64,000 bases of DNA from Leptoclinus maculatus (taxonomy: Eukaryota; Chordata; Actinopteri; Perciformes; Stichaeidae). The position numbers and the translations under genes were made by a program. Location of the stretch: NCBI GenBank assembly GCA_032191485.1, contig JAVDOI010000010.1, positions 20,946,661 through 21,010,660 on the forward strand. Reading direction: 5' to 3'. This document shows positions 35,166 through 60,700 of the stretch, in pieces. The notes beneath the pieces were generated by a model. The model made no database searches and had not been told where the DNA came from. It saw only the letters and a list, made by a program, of their open reading frames with translations. The number at the start of each line of letters is the position of its first letter. Within the stretch, counting starts at the first letter, position 1.

Positions 35166-35774
35166 AAGAATGTCTCCATTGATAAGATGACAGACATCCT
35201 TTTCTTTGTAACGGTGGCTACAGCTCCTGTAGTGGATCGGTTTGGATGACTTCAGCCCACAGGTGAGTCTGGTAAATGAACAGTCTGGACCTCCAAACTG
35301 GCCGCCAGTGTTCCATCAGCTGAATGCCTCCTGTTGAGCTCAACACAGTAGCACCTGGTTTAAAGCTCCATCCGCCATCTGTATGAGGCAACCGTTGCCT
35401 GATGATGTCATCCTGGAGACAGTCTCACTGTAACTCTACCCCTCTCCATTCTCCTCTCATACACTGTGTATGTGTGTGTCCGTTAGCTCATGTAGGGCTC
35501 TTTTATGACACATTTTGGAGGATGACAGATAAAAGATTATCTTTTTATCACTGTGTTATTCCTGTATATATAACCAGTGTTTTCTTGGTGATACAGTGCT
35601 TTCACATGTCTTCTGTCAGTAAAATATTCTTCGAATTCCATAAACCATTATGATTATTATTCTGAGTTTGAGTTTGTTTCCTACTCTGCAGACAGACTCG
35701 AGTAGACTTCAGGACTTGGCTCACACTGACCTCGGATGGATCACAGAGGAACTGCATCCACACTGCATTTATAA
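35166..35774. other. intergenic, no gene recognised
   Basis: No similarity, RNA gene or repeat end is visible. Short open frames (35402-35653, 35602-35796) are of random type. Confidence 0.45.
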
Positions 35775-38225
35775 TAAGTAACAGGTTTATTTCCAAGTAT
35801 GTTTTTCACATACTGTATGGGGAATTTGCATTGGTGTTACAATAAAAGAGAAAATAAAATGTATAGGCAAGTACTGCAAACAGCCAAGAAACTAAAGGGC
35901 AAAATATTGTCCATCGACTGTGCAAGAGTTAGAAGTAAATTGTATGAGTGTGTGCAATTATTTACAGAGATGATAATTCCAAAGATGAGCATTAACTCTT
36001 TGTGATGGATGTTGAGACTTAAATCAATGTAAAGTGTCTGTGGGGTGGGATGGGCCTTATTGATGAGGCCAGCTGCAGCTGGAAAGAAACTGTTTGGTCC
36101 TGATGGACAGCAGCCTCCTGCCAGAGGGGAGTGGTCCAAAGAGTTTGTGTCCATGGTGAGATGGATTGGCGACAATATTTCCTGCCCGCCTCAGGGCACT
36201 TGGAGGCGTGCAGGTCCTGGAGGGATGGCAGATTGCAAACAATCATCTTCTCTGTAGAGCGAATGATGCGCTGCAGTCTGCCCTCGTCCTTGGCAGTGGC
36301 TGCGGTGTACCAGATGGTGATGGAGGATGTGAAGATAGTAGTGGTGTAACGGATCACGGGTCGATCCGTGATCCGTTCGGATCACCCCTCGCGGTTCGGA
36401 TCACTCGTGAACCGCGGATCAATTGAGTATTTTTTTTCTTTTTTTTTTACAGTGTAATCATCATAGTGTGTAATACAGTTTTACTGCTGCTGTTCCTTTT
36501 CAAGTAACATGTCCCCGAATATCAATGCAGAGTGTCAGTGAACAGATATAAAGCATGTGTTCACGTGAACGGAGCAGGTTAAAGCATTTAACAGTGAAAG
36601 TCACGGCGAGCGGAGGAACTCCAGAAGCCCCCGGGTCATTTAAGTCACAAGTTTGGGATCATTTTGTCTTCCCTGTAAAGTATAATGACGGATAAGGGTG
36701 GTGGACAAAACCGTTACGTAGGCGTTATTTAAAAAGAAAGACATACGACAAGGAAAAGACTGTGACCGCTTTCACCACGGAGGAGTGATTCATAGTCAGG
36801 TGCTGTAGACACGCCCCCTCTGTGAGAGTCACAGACAGGTGCTGTAGACACGCCCCCTCTGTGAGAGTCACACAGGCACACACCTGGTGCAGGTGCTGAC
36901 AGAAGCATCAGAGTGGAAGCTAGACAGGCCCAGTAGTAACAGTCACTACAGAAAGGTCGACCCTCTCCCCAGACAATGGAGATATTCTCATCTTTTTGAA
37001 AATAATGTCACAGTAATGTGAACATTATTGTGTATTTGAATGACATAACCTGACAGGAAGTAAACACAGACCCAAGTTGTTGCCGAGCAGTTCAGTTCAG
37101 TTGAAACAGTGGAAGCCAGCTCACATATTCTTTCAATATTGATCAAAGGACGAGGGCATCAACATACCTCATGTTGCACTTAAACTTAAACAGAATTGAA
37201 TATTCTTGAATGTTTTAATTGTATTTATTTATTTCATTTCAAATTGGACATCTTCAATATTTTTGTTTTCATGTAAGACTATAGCCCAAAGTTCTTTTCT
37301 TTAAGTGTTCTTGAAGTTCTTTAATTAATAAATGGAAAGCAAAGTTATATTTGTCTCCTCCCCTTTTCTTTGTTGATCCGAAAAATGATCCGAACCGTGA
37401 CTCAAGAACCGTGATCCAAACCGAACCGTGAGGTTTGTGATCCGTTGCACCCCTAGAAGATAGACACAATGAAGTGTAGAAGTGCACCATCATTGTCTTT
37501 GGCAGGTTGAACTTCTTAAGCTGCCTCAAAAAGCACATCCTCTGTTGTGCTTTTATGACGACAGAGCTGATGTTCATCTCCCACTTGAGGTCCTGGGTGA
37601 TGATGGTGCCCAGGAAGCGGAAGGAATCTACAGCGTTGACTAAAATCTACAACCATCTCCACTGTCTTCAGAGCAGTTAGCTCTTGGTTGTTTTGTCCGC
37701 ACCAGGTCACTAGTCAATCTCCTGTAGTCGAACTCATCCCAACAAGAGATGAGTCTAATGAGGGTTGTGTCGTCCGCGAGGCATGTTTCCCCAGCTGAGA
37801 TCTTGTCCTGCAGCAGAGACGGAATGATGGTGTTGAAGTTCCTGACGAGTCCAGCTGCTGGAGGATGAAGCAGACAACCATGTTGACTGCATAGTCTACA
37901 GACCTGTTGGCGCTGTAGGTGAACCGCACGGGGGTCCAGGAGTGGGTTAGGGTTCCAAGGTGGGACAGTAGAAGGCGCTCAAAAGACTTCATAACCACAG
38001 AGGTCAGGGAGGCGAGTCTGCAGTCATTAAGTCCTGTGGTCCTTGTGTTTTTTGGGGACAGTGAAATAAATATCTGTGAACACTGAAGACAGCTGATCAA
38101 CACAGTGCTTCAGGGTGGATGGAGGGACAGAGTCTGAGCTGAGCTGTGAACCAGGGTTTGTCGTGGTTTTTAAAACTCCTTTCTGCACAGCAGTCCTCAC
38201 AGAAGCTGATGTAAGCACATACAAC
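35775..38225 (-). mobile_element. LINE fragment B (same family as A), split by an hAT insertion
   Basis: The two parts are 35775-36338 and 37464-38225. Reverse-strand frames give LQRIIRSTEKMIVCNLPSLQ, KAQQRMCFLRQLKKFNLPKT, LNDCRLASLTSVVMKSFERL and SVDYAVNMVVCFILQQLDSS, parallel to fragment A but with many frameshifts and stops. The high-coordinate end extends further 5' than fragment A (VPPSTLKHCVDQLSSVFTDI). The 8-bp duplication around the hAT shows that the LINE was there first. Confidence 0.85.
36339..37455. mobile_element. non-autonomous hAT-type element, 8-bp duplication GAAGATAG
   Basis: Left end TAGTGGTGTAACGGATCAC; inverted right end TAGGGGTGCAACGGATCAC (2 mismatches). GAAGATAG is duplicated exactly at 36331-36338 and 37456-37463. 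The subterminal regions are rich in GATCCG/CGGATC words in both senses (for example ATCCGTGATCCGTTCGGATC), probable transposase sites. A 43-bp direct duplication (CAGGTGCTGTAGACACGCCC) lies near 36796-36880. No transposase frame. Confidence 0.93.
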
Positions 38226-38384
38226 GATCCTCCACGGCTCTGCTGTTCTACTTCTTAGATGTCGACAGGTTGAGAAAGTCTTAATTTCTGAATCAGGCTG
38301 ACCGTGATGGGGTCAAAGTGTCACAGTGCGGTGTGGGGGATGGTGCGATAGGTGCTACTGATTGTTATAATCCTCCCGTTAGAG

Positions 38385-38575
38385 CTTTTCCGGCCCCAGG
38401 GTAAACCCAGAATACACTAGAGAGATTATATATCTCATATGACCTGGGAACGCCTCTGGGTTCCCCAAGAAGAGCTGGAAAACGTACCTTGGGAGAGGGA
38501 CGTCTGGAATACCCTGCTTAGCATGCTGCCTTCTCGACTGGGTCCTACATAAGTCGATGAAAATAAATGGATCGC
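38385..38575 (+). mobile_element. LINE 3'-end fragment (unassigned clade)
   Basis: AACCCAGAATACACTAGAGA, GACCTGGGAACGCCTCTGGG and GAGAGGGACGTCTGGAAT match, with substitutions, the C-terminal coding end and tail of a fish LINE whose protein reads ...LAWERLGIPQEELE... (from memory). It ends ATAAGTCGATGAAAATAAAT, a degraded version of the usual GGATGGATGG-preceding tail. Confidence 0.6.
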
Positions 38576-38689
38576 TACAAGGTGTTTATATACCGTCATT
38601 TCATTCAGTGGTGTAACAGATACTATCTACAGCTGAATGCTCATAAAATAAAAGACAGGTTATCGGCTCCCCCAACACATCCCCGATGG

Positions 38690-39130
38690 GAGAGTCGAGC
38701 AGGTTGGCAGTTTTGAATCACACTGTACTCCGTTTGGACTCACACACCACTGACATCCACAAACGCTGCCAGCAAAGACTCTCTGTTGCCCCCCCCCCCC
38801 CCCCCCCTGCCTTCTGTTACTGCTTTACAAAAGCACACTCTACTGCTCCCCCTGTTTTCTCACCATGCTGTCCGTCTCCAACAAGAACGTGTCCCACACT
38901 GCTTCTAAAATCATTGGTCCACCAATCCCCCAACCTCTCTGATCTCAATAACAGAGCCGTCGCTCGCATGGCAATCACCAAAGCACACGACCCTGGACAC
39001 CCCCTCAACCCAGTTTCCACTCTACTCCCATCTGGTCGCAGATACCAACACTCAGATGGAAAACGGCACGTTTTAGTCGAGGTTTTGTCTCCTTTTGTCT
39101 CCTCTATCAGCAGTGCTAAGAATGTACTTG
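38690..39130 (+). mobile_element. LINE fragment C: degraded reverse-transcriptase C-terminus of another family
   Basis: The frame contains LDSHTTDIHKRCQQRLSV, a homopolymer-interrupted middle (C-run 38791-38809), LNNRAVARMAITKAHDPGHP and STLLPSGRRYQ. This arrangement parallels the end of non-LTR retrotransposon ORF2 (thumb, then D-P-x-HP and LLPSGRRY). It is about 140 codons with no upstream polymerase motifs, so it is a truncated copy. Confidence 0.6.
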
Positions 39131-39242
39131 GATTAGTATTTTAGTCTGCATCTAACAAGTCAATTTGATGTTTTATTGATCATTATATGATGATATACAT
39201 GTAAGATATATACTTTTTCCAGCTGATGACTTTAGTTGTGTT

Positions 39243-39370
39243 TTAAAGATGCAGTGTGTAGGATGTGGCGGCATCTAGAGGTGATGTTGCAGATTGCAAC
39301 CAACTGACACTTTTCCCGTGTGCCAAGCGAGTAGCAGAACTACGGTGGTCGAAAGTGAATTTAGTTTTTT
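39243..39370 (+). mobile_element. truncated TTAA-flanked MITE, same family as 62785-63128
   Basis: Starts TTAAAGATGCAGTGTGTAGG and continues GTTGCAGATTGCAACCAACT and CAAGCGAGTAGCAGAACTAC, parallel to the left half of the element at 62785. The right half is missing; another repeat takes over near 39370. Confidence 0.65.
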
Positions 39371-39399
39371 TTTTAAATATGAATATCAATACCCTAGAA

Positions 39400-39830
39400 C
39401 TAGCTCAACCAAATGGGATGCAGACGTTTCTAATGGTATCAACTGACCCTTTACTAAACCCCGCTGCGACTGCGTCAAGCTGTCAGAGCTACCATAGAGC
39501 CCACACTGTCACTAACTGCACTCTTTAAACATAGTCAATAATTTCAGAAAAATCGATTTTCGATACAGGATGTTAAACTGATTCAGGTTAAAATGAAAAA
39601 AGATACATATTCATGCTAATGCTAGTTAATGATGTGCTAACGTACTCTGCTAATGTTAGCCCCACAGGTTTTTTTTATGTAGAAACAAAACGTTTCTCCG
39701 GGTAACGAGTATCACTATTTAAAACACAACGTTTAAATCCACTAATGCAGGCTGAAGAGGAAGAAACTCTAAAACAAGTGCATGAGTCTGGTCGGACCCT
39801 GGTCAGAGCTGGTTTAAGGACTTAGCGAAG
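39400..39830 (+). repeat. dispersed repeat, inverse copy at 46530-47130
   Basis: CGTCAAGCTGTCAGAGCT, GAGCCCACACTGTCAC, ATGATGTGCTAACGT, AACGAGTATCACTAT and AAATCCACTAA occur in the same order as in the reverse complement of 46530-47130. Unclassified, about 450-600 bp, diverged. Confidence 0.7.
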
Positions 39831-42800
39831 GGTCAATTGTACAAACTTCTCCTGCCATGACGAGACAAAATGAAAGGAAAAAGGTCCGTTAAAGAGCTAA
39901 GAAGCTAACTCAAGTGTAGCAAAAATCAAAGTCGCTCCTGAGTCCCTTGGATGAAAAACAGAACGAGGTTACATTTTCATGTCATCTGTAGAACGGAAAA
40001 GGATTTGTTTTCACCTTAAATCCGACAGGGGCCCCTGATGGAGCTCTATTTAGTGTGTGTTATTAGTCCTGCTGATCACTGCCTTCACACTTTATAAAGA
40101 AGGATTACAAAGCAATCTGTGCAGCTGCTGAGGCTCCAGCCTGACCAAATCACGCCTGATTAAACCAAAGACTGGTAATTAACCAAAATGAGTCCATTAG
40201 TCTATATTTACTCTCTATTGTGCTCTCTGTCTTCCCTGTTTAAGAACTCGCTGTGCCACAATAAGACCTTCATTACTGACTATTTGATGAAGAAATCAAA
40301 GGAGAAGAACAGACAGATGAGAGTAAAGGTCTCCCTTAAGGCTCCCACTATTTCCCCTTTAGAATAAAGCAGCACTACACAGCTCTGGTTGATGAGGTAA
40401 CCTTGGGATGTGATGAGGATTCGGAGCCAGAATCCAGCGTGTCAGCAGCACGACTTCTGATTCAAACCAGCGTACTGGAAACGGAATCATCCTGGATATT
40501 TACGAGAGACCTGCTTCAAAAGGAATTCTCTCAGGACATGATACGGGCGGGTGATTCATTTTCAAACGTGACATTTGGACACAGACAGAATGTGCAGACG
40601 TTTTGGGCGTTCACTCTTTGATATAAAGTTACCCTTTGAGTTTTCTTGTTAATCTGTGTGCCACAGCAACATTATGGTTAACATTAAGTTTAATTATGAC
40701 ACCACGACAACAATTTAAATCTCCAACGGTCATTTTATTCCATATTGCAACATTTGAAAAACAAAGTCATTGATCTCCCATCATCAGGTTATATATGAGA
40801 GCACTATACAGGAAGGCTGCCATCCTTAAACATTAGTCTCTGCCAACCTTCACCAGCAGTAACCTTCATAAATTCTCCTAAATATGCAGCGAGCACGAGC
40901 CAATCAGAGGAAGAATAAGGCAGGTATGAGCAGGTTATTAGTCTGTCCATTCAAGAGACGCCGTTTAGGTTTTCTTATTACTCGTGCACACATTCACTGC
41001 TCCATTATCACCATGTCCATGTTTCACGTCCCCGTCCAGATCGATCCGGCATTGAGCCGACTCTCTTAGCTCACGGGCCGGTTTCTTTGGTACCAGTGAC
41101 AAAGCATCACAGCATCACACAGCAGAGAGAACACACGAGGTCTCACTGCAGGCTACGCTGTAGTTTTAAAGTGTTTTGGTTTTATGGTCCATATGTGCCG
41201 AGGTCGGACCTAAAACACATATAAAAACACAGGCACCTATGAATATCCACCAAGTTTAACTGAAAGAGACAAAGCTTTTCTTTTAAATAACAAATAAGTG
41301 TGCTTTTAAGATGTTCAGTAAAGGAGATACTGAAGTGTAAAAAAAATCAATGAGCCGTCCGTTTGTCTCTATATGTGATATAAAAATGTATTTACTATAA
41401 ATAAATAATGCTGAGTGTAAAGAAAATCTGACCGACTATCTTTAAGGTTTCATACACAATTTTCAGGTGTTTGATTCACACAATTAAGTTGCATTGAGCA
41501 CAGATTCTTCTCATCTGTTCCACAAAGACTGAACCAACAGCTGTGTTGTGCTGCTGAAGGTTCAGACATCATGGCAGAGATTTGAAACACGTAAAGCTCT
41601 TTGAACAGGAGAAACCCGACTGCACAGACAGGACCAGCGCATCAGTGGAGAAACACATCTGCGATCGTGCCCTCGTGCTGGGAACCGGCTTTCGTGTCTC
41701 AGCAGAAACGTAGACAGAACAGCTACAAGAGGAAGAAGTGAGAGGAAGAAGTGAGAGCAGAGAGACAGAACAGAGTGAGAGAAGTTTTATTGACAGGTAA
41801 GATACAGATGAGAGGAGAGGCCTGAACCGAGACCGGACACACACACGCAAATACGTCTCGTTGGTGGGCTCGTTGGTAGAAAAGACGTGTTTAATTCGGG
41901 CTGATCGGACATTTTGCTACAAAAAAAAGAAGAATTTTAAGCAGAAAATGTACAACAATCTGCTAAAAAAGAAAAACTAAGTAAAGAACCAGAGACGATA
42001 AAATAAAAAGCTACTTTGAAGAAGACCTTAGTTGCTTTCTGTGCATCTCTGCTTGATGAATCCGCTCACGTTAGACAAACAGAGGTCCACTTCTATCTAA
42101 GAAGAATTAAAGAATCACTTTCTACTGGTCTACAACACAAGATCAACAGACTTTACCGGTAAAATAATACGTTTTAAGACACAACTGATCAAATCAGACC
42201 ACAGACTAAAGGCACATGTACTTTGGTCCCAACAGGCCTCCTCCCAAAATCAGAGACCAAGACCAGAATCACATGAAACCGTGTCCAAACAGACAGCATT
42301 AGCATGCATCCTGTGTATGTTTTATATATGTGTGTGCACCCACTAACATCATGGTCTATAAAAGACTGGGATTTAAACTTTACAGGAACCTCTATTCTCT
42401 GATGAAAGCTTTGGATCCTCACTATTAGTGCATGTCAGCAATGTGTTGATGTCAATACTAGTAGGAAGGAAACGTCCTCATAGAAGTGGTACGACGCTGC
42501 TTTGAACCCGATTGTGTATAAACAGCTGAAAGTGTGCCACTTAAGAAAAAACTGCCTCTGAAATTTAGAAACTGCACAACAAGTAGTTCCCTTTAAGGGA
42601 TTTCTGGGTACTGAAGTGCTCAAAACATAGTTCCATCTGGTATTTAAACTACATTTTAGAGTGCAGCAAAATGGTCAAATGTTCTAGTGAAGGGGCGCCA
42701 ACATGCCTACAAAGTATAAAAGTGGGTGCTGGTAAAGTAAAACTGGTCATATTTACATTTAACTTGAACCTTTAGTAACAACCCCATCTACTCCCTCATG

Positions 42801-43665
42801 CTTGTCGCTTGGAAAAATGCTTTAGAAAAAGAAACCAAACCCAAAGTTCACAAATGAACATCTGGAGAAGTGAACCAGCGCGCCGATGACGGCCGCCTAC
42901 CAGAAAAGGAGCGAGTCGGCACACGTTAGACGACGTGGAGGTGATGAGTCCGTCATGATGGAGATGTGTTGGAGTTACTACCACAAAGAACGGTGAGTAC
43001 GGACATCGGATGGGAGTTTTGGGATCAAAACGGCGTTTGATTGGGAACACTAAAGAATTGGTAGGTGGTTCAAGTAGCGACACAATGTACAGAGAAAGAA
43101 CAGATCACAGGAAGCAAAACCTCAACTGGAAATTCAAGGAAAAAGTGACTACGACTATATTGACAGGTGGATAGGGCAATGCAATAAAAAAAAACAGGTA
43201 TTTCAAATGATAAAAGATTAAATTCAAAACTCTCCGCTGCTTTAAAGAGCGACAGCAGGCTTTGGTCAACAGTGTGCTCCTGTAGCCACACCCACCCAGC
43301 AGTGATGTCACTGCAGCCAGGTGACAAGCTGAGCCACGGGAGATAAACAAAACACTTGAGTTGCTCTTTAAGATGGTCTCAGTCTGATGTATGTGCTGCT
43401 TCTACTGGTCAAGAAGATTTGCTCTGTGGATTTTGGATTTCTCTCAATATTTTACCTGAAATACTTGAACGTTTCTAATGTGTTAACGTTGCGTTTGAAG
43501 CTTTTGGACATCGAAGCACATTTCACTGATACAATATCGTACTGTCAAATGAAAGGGTCGGGAAAAGCGCAGAGGAGGTTTAACGGAAAACGTAGAAGAG
43601 ACGACAAATGGTAGTGACTTCCTCGCTCGTCATAGATCTTAAGGTTTAGGAGTCAGCTGTGGGGC
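39831..43665 (-). other. probable ptbp2 3'UTR and flank; no other gene recognised
   Basis: Mostly non-repetitive sequence downstream of the ptbp2 stop (43666). Candidate reverse-strand polyadenylation hexamers (TTTATT on the given strand) occur near 41784-41790 and 40733-40738; PTBP2 transcripts usually carry long 3'UTRs, so either could be used. No conserved open frame is seen in the interval. Confidence 0.4.
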
Positions 43666-56581
<12,916 letters not shown>

Positions 56582-56740
56582 TGCAGCTCTTTGTCCTCTT
56601 CTGTCTGTTGATAGTTCAGCACAATTCGATGCCTTGACAGAGTGAGCAAAATGGGCGTTCTTCTTCTTCTCGTGTTTTGACGGCTGTTGGTAACCAACAG
56701 TGACATTAGGCGCATTAGCGACACCTTGCGCTCTGGAAGG
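56582..56740 (-). promoter_or_regulatory. ptbp2 5'UTR and proximal promoter with GAA-repeat module
   Basis: Read toward the gene: GCGCCTAATGTCAC, TGTTGGTTACCAACAG, CCGTCAAAACACGAGAAGAA, further GAA units, then CAAAGAGCTGCAATGG at the start codon. The module at 56657-56725 resembles the one upstream of the THAP gene. No TATA box is obvious. The transcription start is not determined. Confidence 0.45.
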
Positions 56741-57719
56741 CGACCGACTGATTCATAATGAAATAATGCAGCGTGCGCCGAAGTTCATTTATTGCGTTTA
56801 TAGAAAATGAAAGAAAATAATAAATAAGTCTCGCTCATGTCCTGTTAGAATAATAACGTTATTCAGCTCCTAGAATGCTCAATAAACCACACACTATTGT
56901 CATAATGCTATTAAGTCTAAATGATTGAATACATATTAATAAAGTAATGTATTAAACGTTGTAAAGCCTTTACAAAGTTTCCTATTCAAGAGTGGTGCCC
57001 AGCATTTTAATGTTGTAATGTGTAATATAACACAACTTTAGTTTTAAATTTAGATATTTACCCACAGGGTATTTGTTCATTGGGGCATTGCTCATTTTTA
57101 ATCAAGGTAAATATCTGAATACTTATTCCACCAGACCAGTCAGTACAATATAATTACTAAGTCTATGAGATTCATCCCAGTTTGATCCACGGTTTTTAAG
57201 ATATGTAACAGTTCATACAGTGTGTGTATGTTAGTTTGTGCTCCAGTGTTCAGCTGCTTTGCTGCATTAGAACGTATTATTTTAATCACAGACCATATTA
57301 AAGATTTATTTTCACATTAGTACATTAACATACAGTACATACATTCACGTTTAATTTGAAATGTTCAGTGTTTACAGAGGGATAACAATAAAGCTGAATT
57401 CACAATTATTCGTGTCGGAATTCCAATTAAATATTTGACATATTCATTTTGATGAATTGTGAATCCTGATCTAAAAAAGGTTGGCATTTCTTAAAATCAT
57501 AATTTCTCATGAACTCTACCTATTACTCTCCATCAAGCAGATAAACACATAAGATGTCATTTTTCTATCACTTTTGAACTCTTCCAAGTGATTTACATTA
57601 ATGGGACACAACAAATGTGTCAAACCTCATGAGGCAGATTAATTTGATCATAAAACCCAACTTCATAACGTCTGATTACCGTTATTAAATAGGTGGACAG
57701 TGTTGGTTCGTCTCTCCCT
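56741..57719 (-). other. dpyd-ptbp2 intergenic, probable dpyd 3'UTR
   Basis: About 1 kb of AT-rich unique sequence between the dpyd stop and the ptbp2 promoter. A reverse-strand AATAAA (TTTATT near 57304-57309) could end the dpyd transcript. No other gene or transposon is seen. Confidence 0.45.
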
Positions 57720-60700
57720 TCAGCAGACAGGACTGACGGGCACACCCCTCTTGGGTTTATTGGGTTTTGGCATGGTAACCATCTTGATGCAGTCTATGAT
57801 TGGACAGACGCTGAGGCACAGAGTGCAGCCGGTGCAGTCGTCATTTACCCTGGGAAGGTGGGTCTCTGGGTCGAACGTTATGGCCTGTGAAGACAGTGAA
57901 CGGGTCGTGTGAGCGAGGACTGAGGCAGTTAAGTCTTCAAAACAGGGAGTTCTGTGACTGACTGACATACCTGGTATCCAGAGTCGTTGCAGGTCATGTA
58001 ACATTTTCCACAGTTGATACACATCTCTTCATCTATCACAGCCTGGACCTGAGAACACAGGGAAAGATCATGATTATGATCAATTTATCATAAATTTATT
58101 TCATAAATTCATACACACACACACATATAAAACAGCATTGAAAAACACATTATTGTAGGAGAAAAGCTAAATAAATGAAAAGTACAAAAACAAATGCATA
58201 AAGAAATAGTCAAAAAGTAAACGAAAAAGTAGAATAAAATAGAATAGAGTGAAAAGTAGAATAAATAAATTTAGAACAGGTGATATTCTCCTCCCTGTTT
58301 ATATCCAACCTCTCATCACATCAACATTTCTTGTTTCCTCAGTCCATTGAAGTGTTTTAGACGTATCCATATTTTCCACAAGGTTTCTCGTATAGAGTCA
58401 AAGATCTATAAGTGATTCTCTCCATTGAGAGGAAGGGAGACATCTCCCTGATCCACTGACCTACATGCAGCCTATTTACACGTATCCCTGATAAAGCTAT
58501 GAGGTGTTTAACATTAACAGCAAGCACATGTTAATAAGTGATTTATTTTTGTTTCGGAAAATTGGATCAACTGGATATTTGTCTCCATAGCACTCTGAAT
58601 AGGATAAGCGGTTAGAGATAATGGATGGATATATATATATATGTCTAATATGAACAAATTAGGGTGCAGAGGTAGATTTATGTCCAGTATATTATACATT
58701 GCATGTGATACCTCTTTGCAAAACTTTGGAATCAATTTGCACTCCCACTGTCTTTAAAGTTGCTTTGTGTCTCATTGTAGTCGTTTTGTGTCTCTTTGCG
58801 TCTCATTGTAGTCGTTTTGTGTCTCTTTGTGTCTCATTGTAGTCGTTTTGTGTTACTTTGTGGTCATTTTGAGTCTCTTCCTGGTTCATACTTGGAGATT
58901 ACATTTTGTATGTGAAGGCCCATGGGCCCTGACACTTTGGGCCCATTTGGTCATTTGGCCTCTAATGATCATGAGAAGACAGTTTGGGTTACGCCAAGAT
59001 GTCAAGAATGTTGTAAAAAAATGTATTGCCTACCATAATCTTTGGGCTTCTGTTCATTTTGGCGGCAACAACCTCACTTAAAATGTTTAATTCTTAAAAT
59101 ATAAAAGGGCTATAATATGTGAGAATATGCGTACCTGCTCCATGTTGTCAAGCTCCTGGTATGCTCCGATGTAGCGCAGCGCTCTGGCTATCACGTCCTA
59201 CAAACACACCCATGACCAAACACACACACACACATACACAGTATCCACAGTGGTTAAACACTTATTTGACAGGCCAAAGCACAATTATACAACAATAATA
59301 CATCCGAAGGAGTAGAGTGTGTGCAGTGTGCCATACCTTGACTGCAGGGACAGTGTTTCTGGGCGCGTTGCCCCGGCTGATGTCGGCTTCCTTCACATCA
59401 TTTTTTTCGTTTCTCAGCTTTTTCTTGTACTCTGCGATGGCATCTGTCCTCTGCTCGAGGTACGGCCCAAAGCTAGGGAGGCTCTACCAACACACACACA
59501 CACAGATGGCAATGGTAGTAGTAATATAGTAGCATAATTAATATACTAATACTGTAGTAGTAGTATTGGTAGAAAGTGGTGGTACCTTTCCCACCAGGTC
59601 TTCCAGTCTGGGAACTGGTTTCCCCTTCTGATGTCTCTCTGTTGGAGGAGACTGGCCGTCCCAGTCCTTCAGCTCCAGGCTCTTCAGGTACAACAAAGCC
59701 TTCAGACCTGAACACACATATCCACCATGATGGTATCATCATGCAGGTTAAATATCCGAAAGCAGAAGCATCTGGACACATTTGACCATTTTTAGGTTGG
59801 TGGTTATTTCAGGAGAACATACAAAGTGGGTATGCAGAACTCTTCAGACCTGAATCAAAACACGAGTAGGTAGTAGTGCTGGGCGGTATACCTTCAACCG
59901 GTATACCGGTTTTAATTTCCCGTATGATACGAATTTTTCACACACCGGTGCATAGCCGAAACAACTGCTGTCACTCTTCAACAGGCAGCTAAATATATTG
60001 TTCGCCGCTAAGAGCGCTACATTTGGAGCTAGTTGTCTTAACTGTATTGAGAGGGACCCCTAGTCATGGTTATAACTTTATAACAACAATTAATAACCCA
60101 CAACTAACGCTCTTTAACAGGGCAAAACACCACGACACAACAGTTTGTGACACAAACAATTTGTAACACTAATAATTGTACATTTATAAAATTTCACCGC
60201 CGAACGGCATGCTGGGTACAGCTCACTCGCTAGCCCGCTAGCACAACAGTCTGTTAACAGCGAGAGGCTCCGTCGCTACAGTAACGTTACATTAAAGAAC
60301 AGAACAGAGCGATGCAGGATGAACAAAGACAGACCGGAGATGCACCAATAGAGTCTGTGCCCAAGAGTGGGTCTGCTGTTTGGAAGTGTTTTGGTTTTAA
60401 AAAATCTGACGTTTTGCGAGTTTGTCGAGCCACTGTTGTTGCAGCTGGTGGTAACACGAGCAACTTACTCCATCACCTCAGCAGAAAACATGTGTTGGAA
60501 TACCAAGAGTGTGATTACGGTCGTCGGATTCGAGGCCGTCAACCGGTAACGTTAACGCGAGTGAAACAGTGAAGCCAAAGGGTCACACATCGCTTAAAGA
60601 GGCATTTGCTCGAAGCACTGCATATGACAAGAAAAGCAAGCGGTGGAGCAACATTACGAACACAATAACGATCCAGCTATGCAAGGACATGGTCCCGCTA

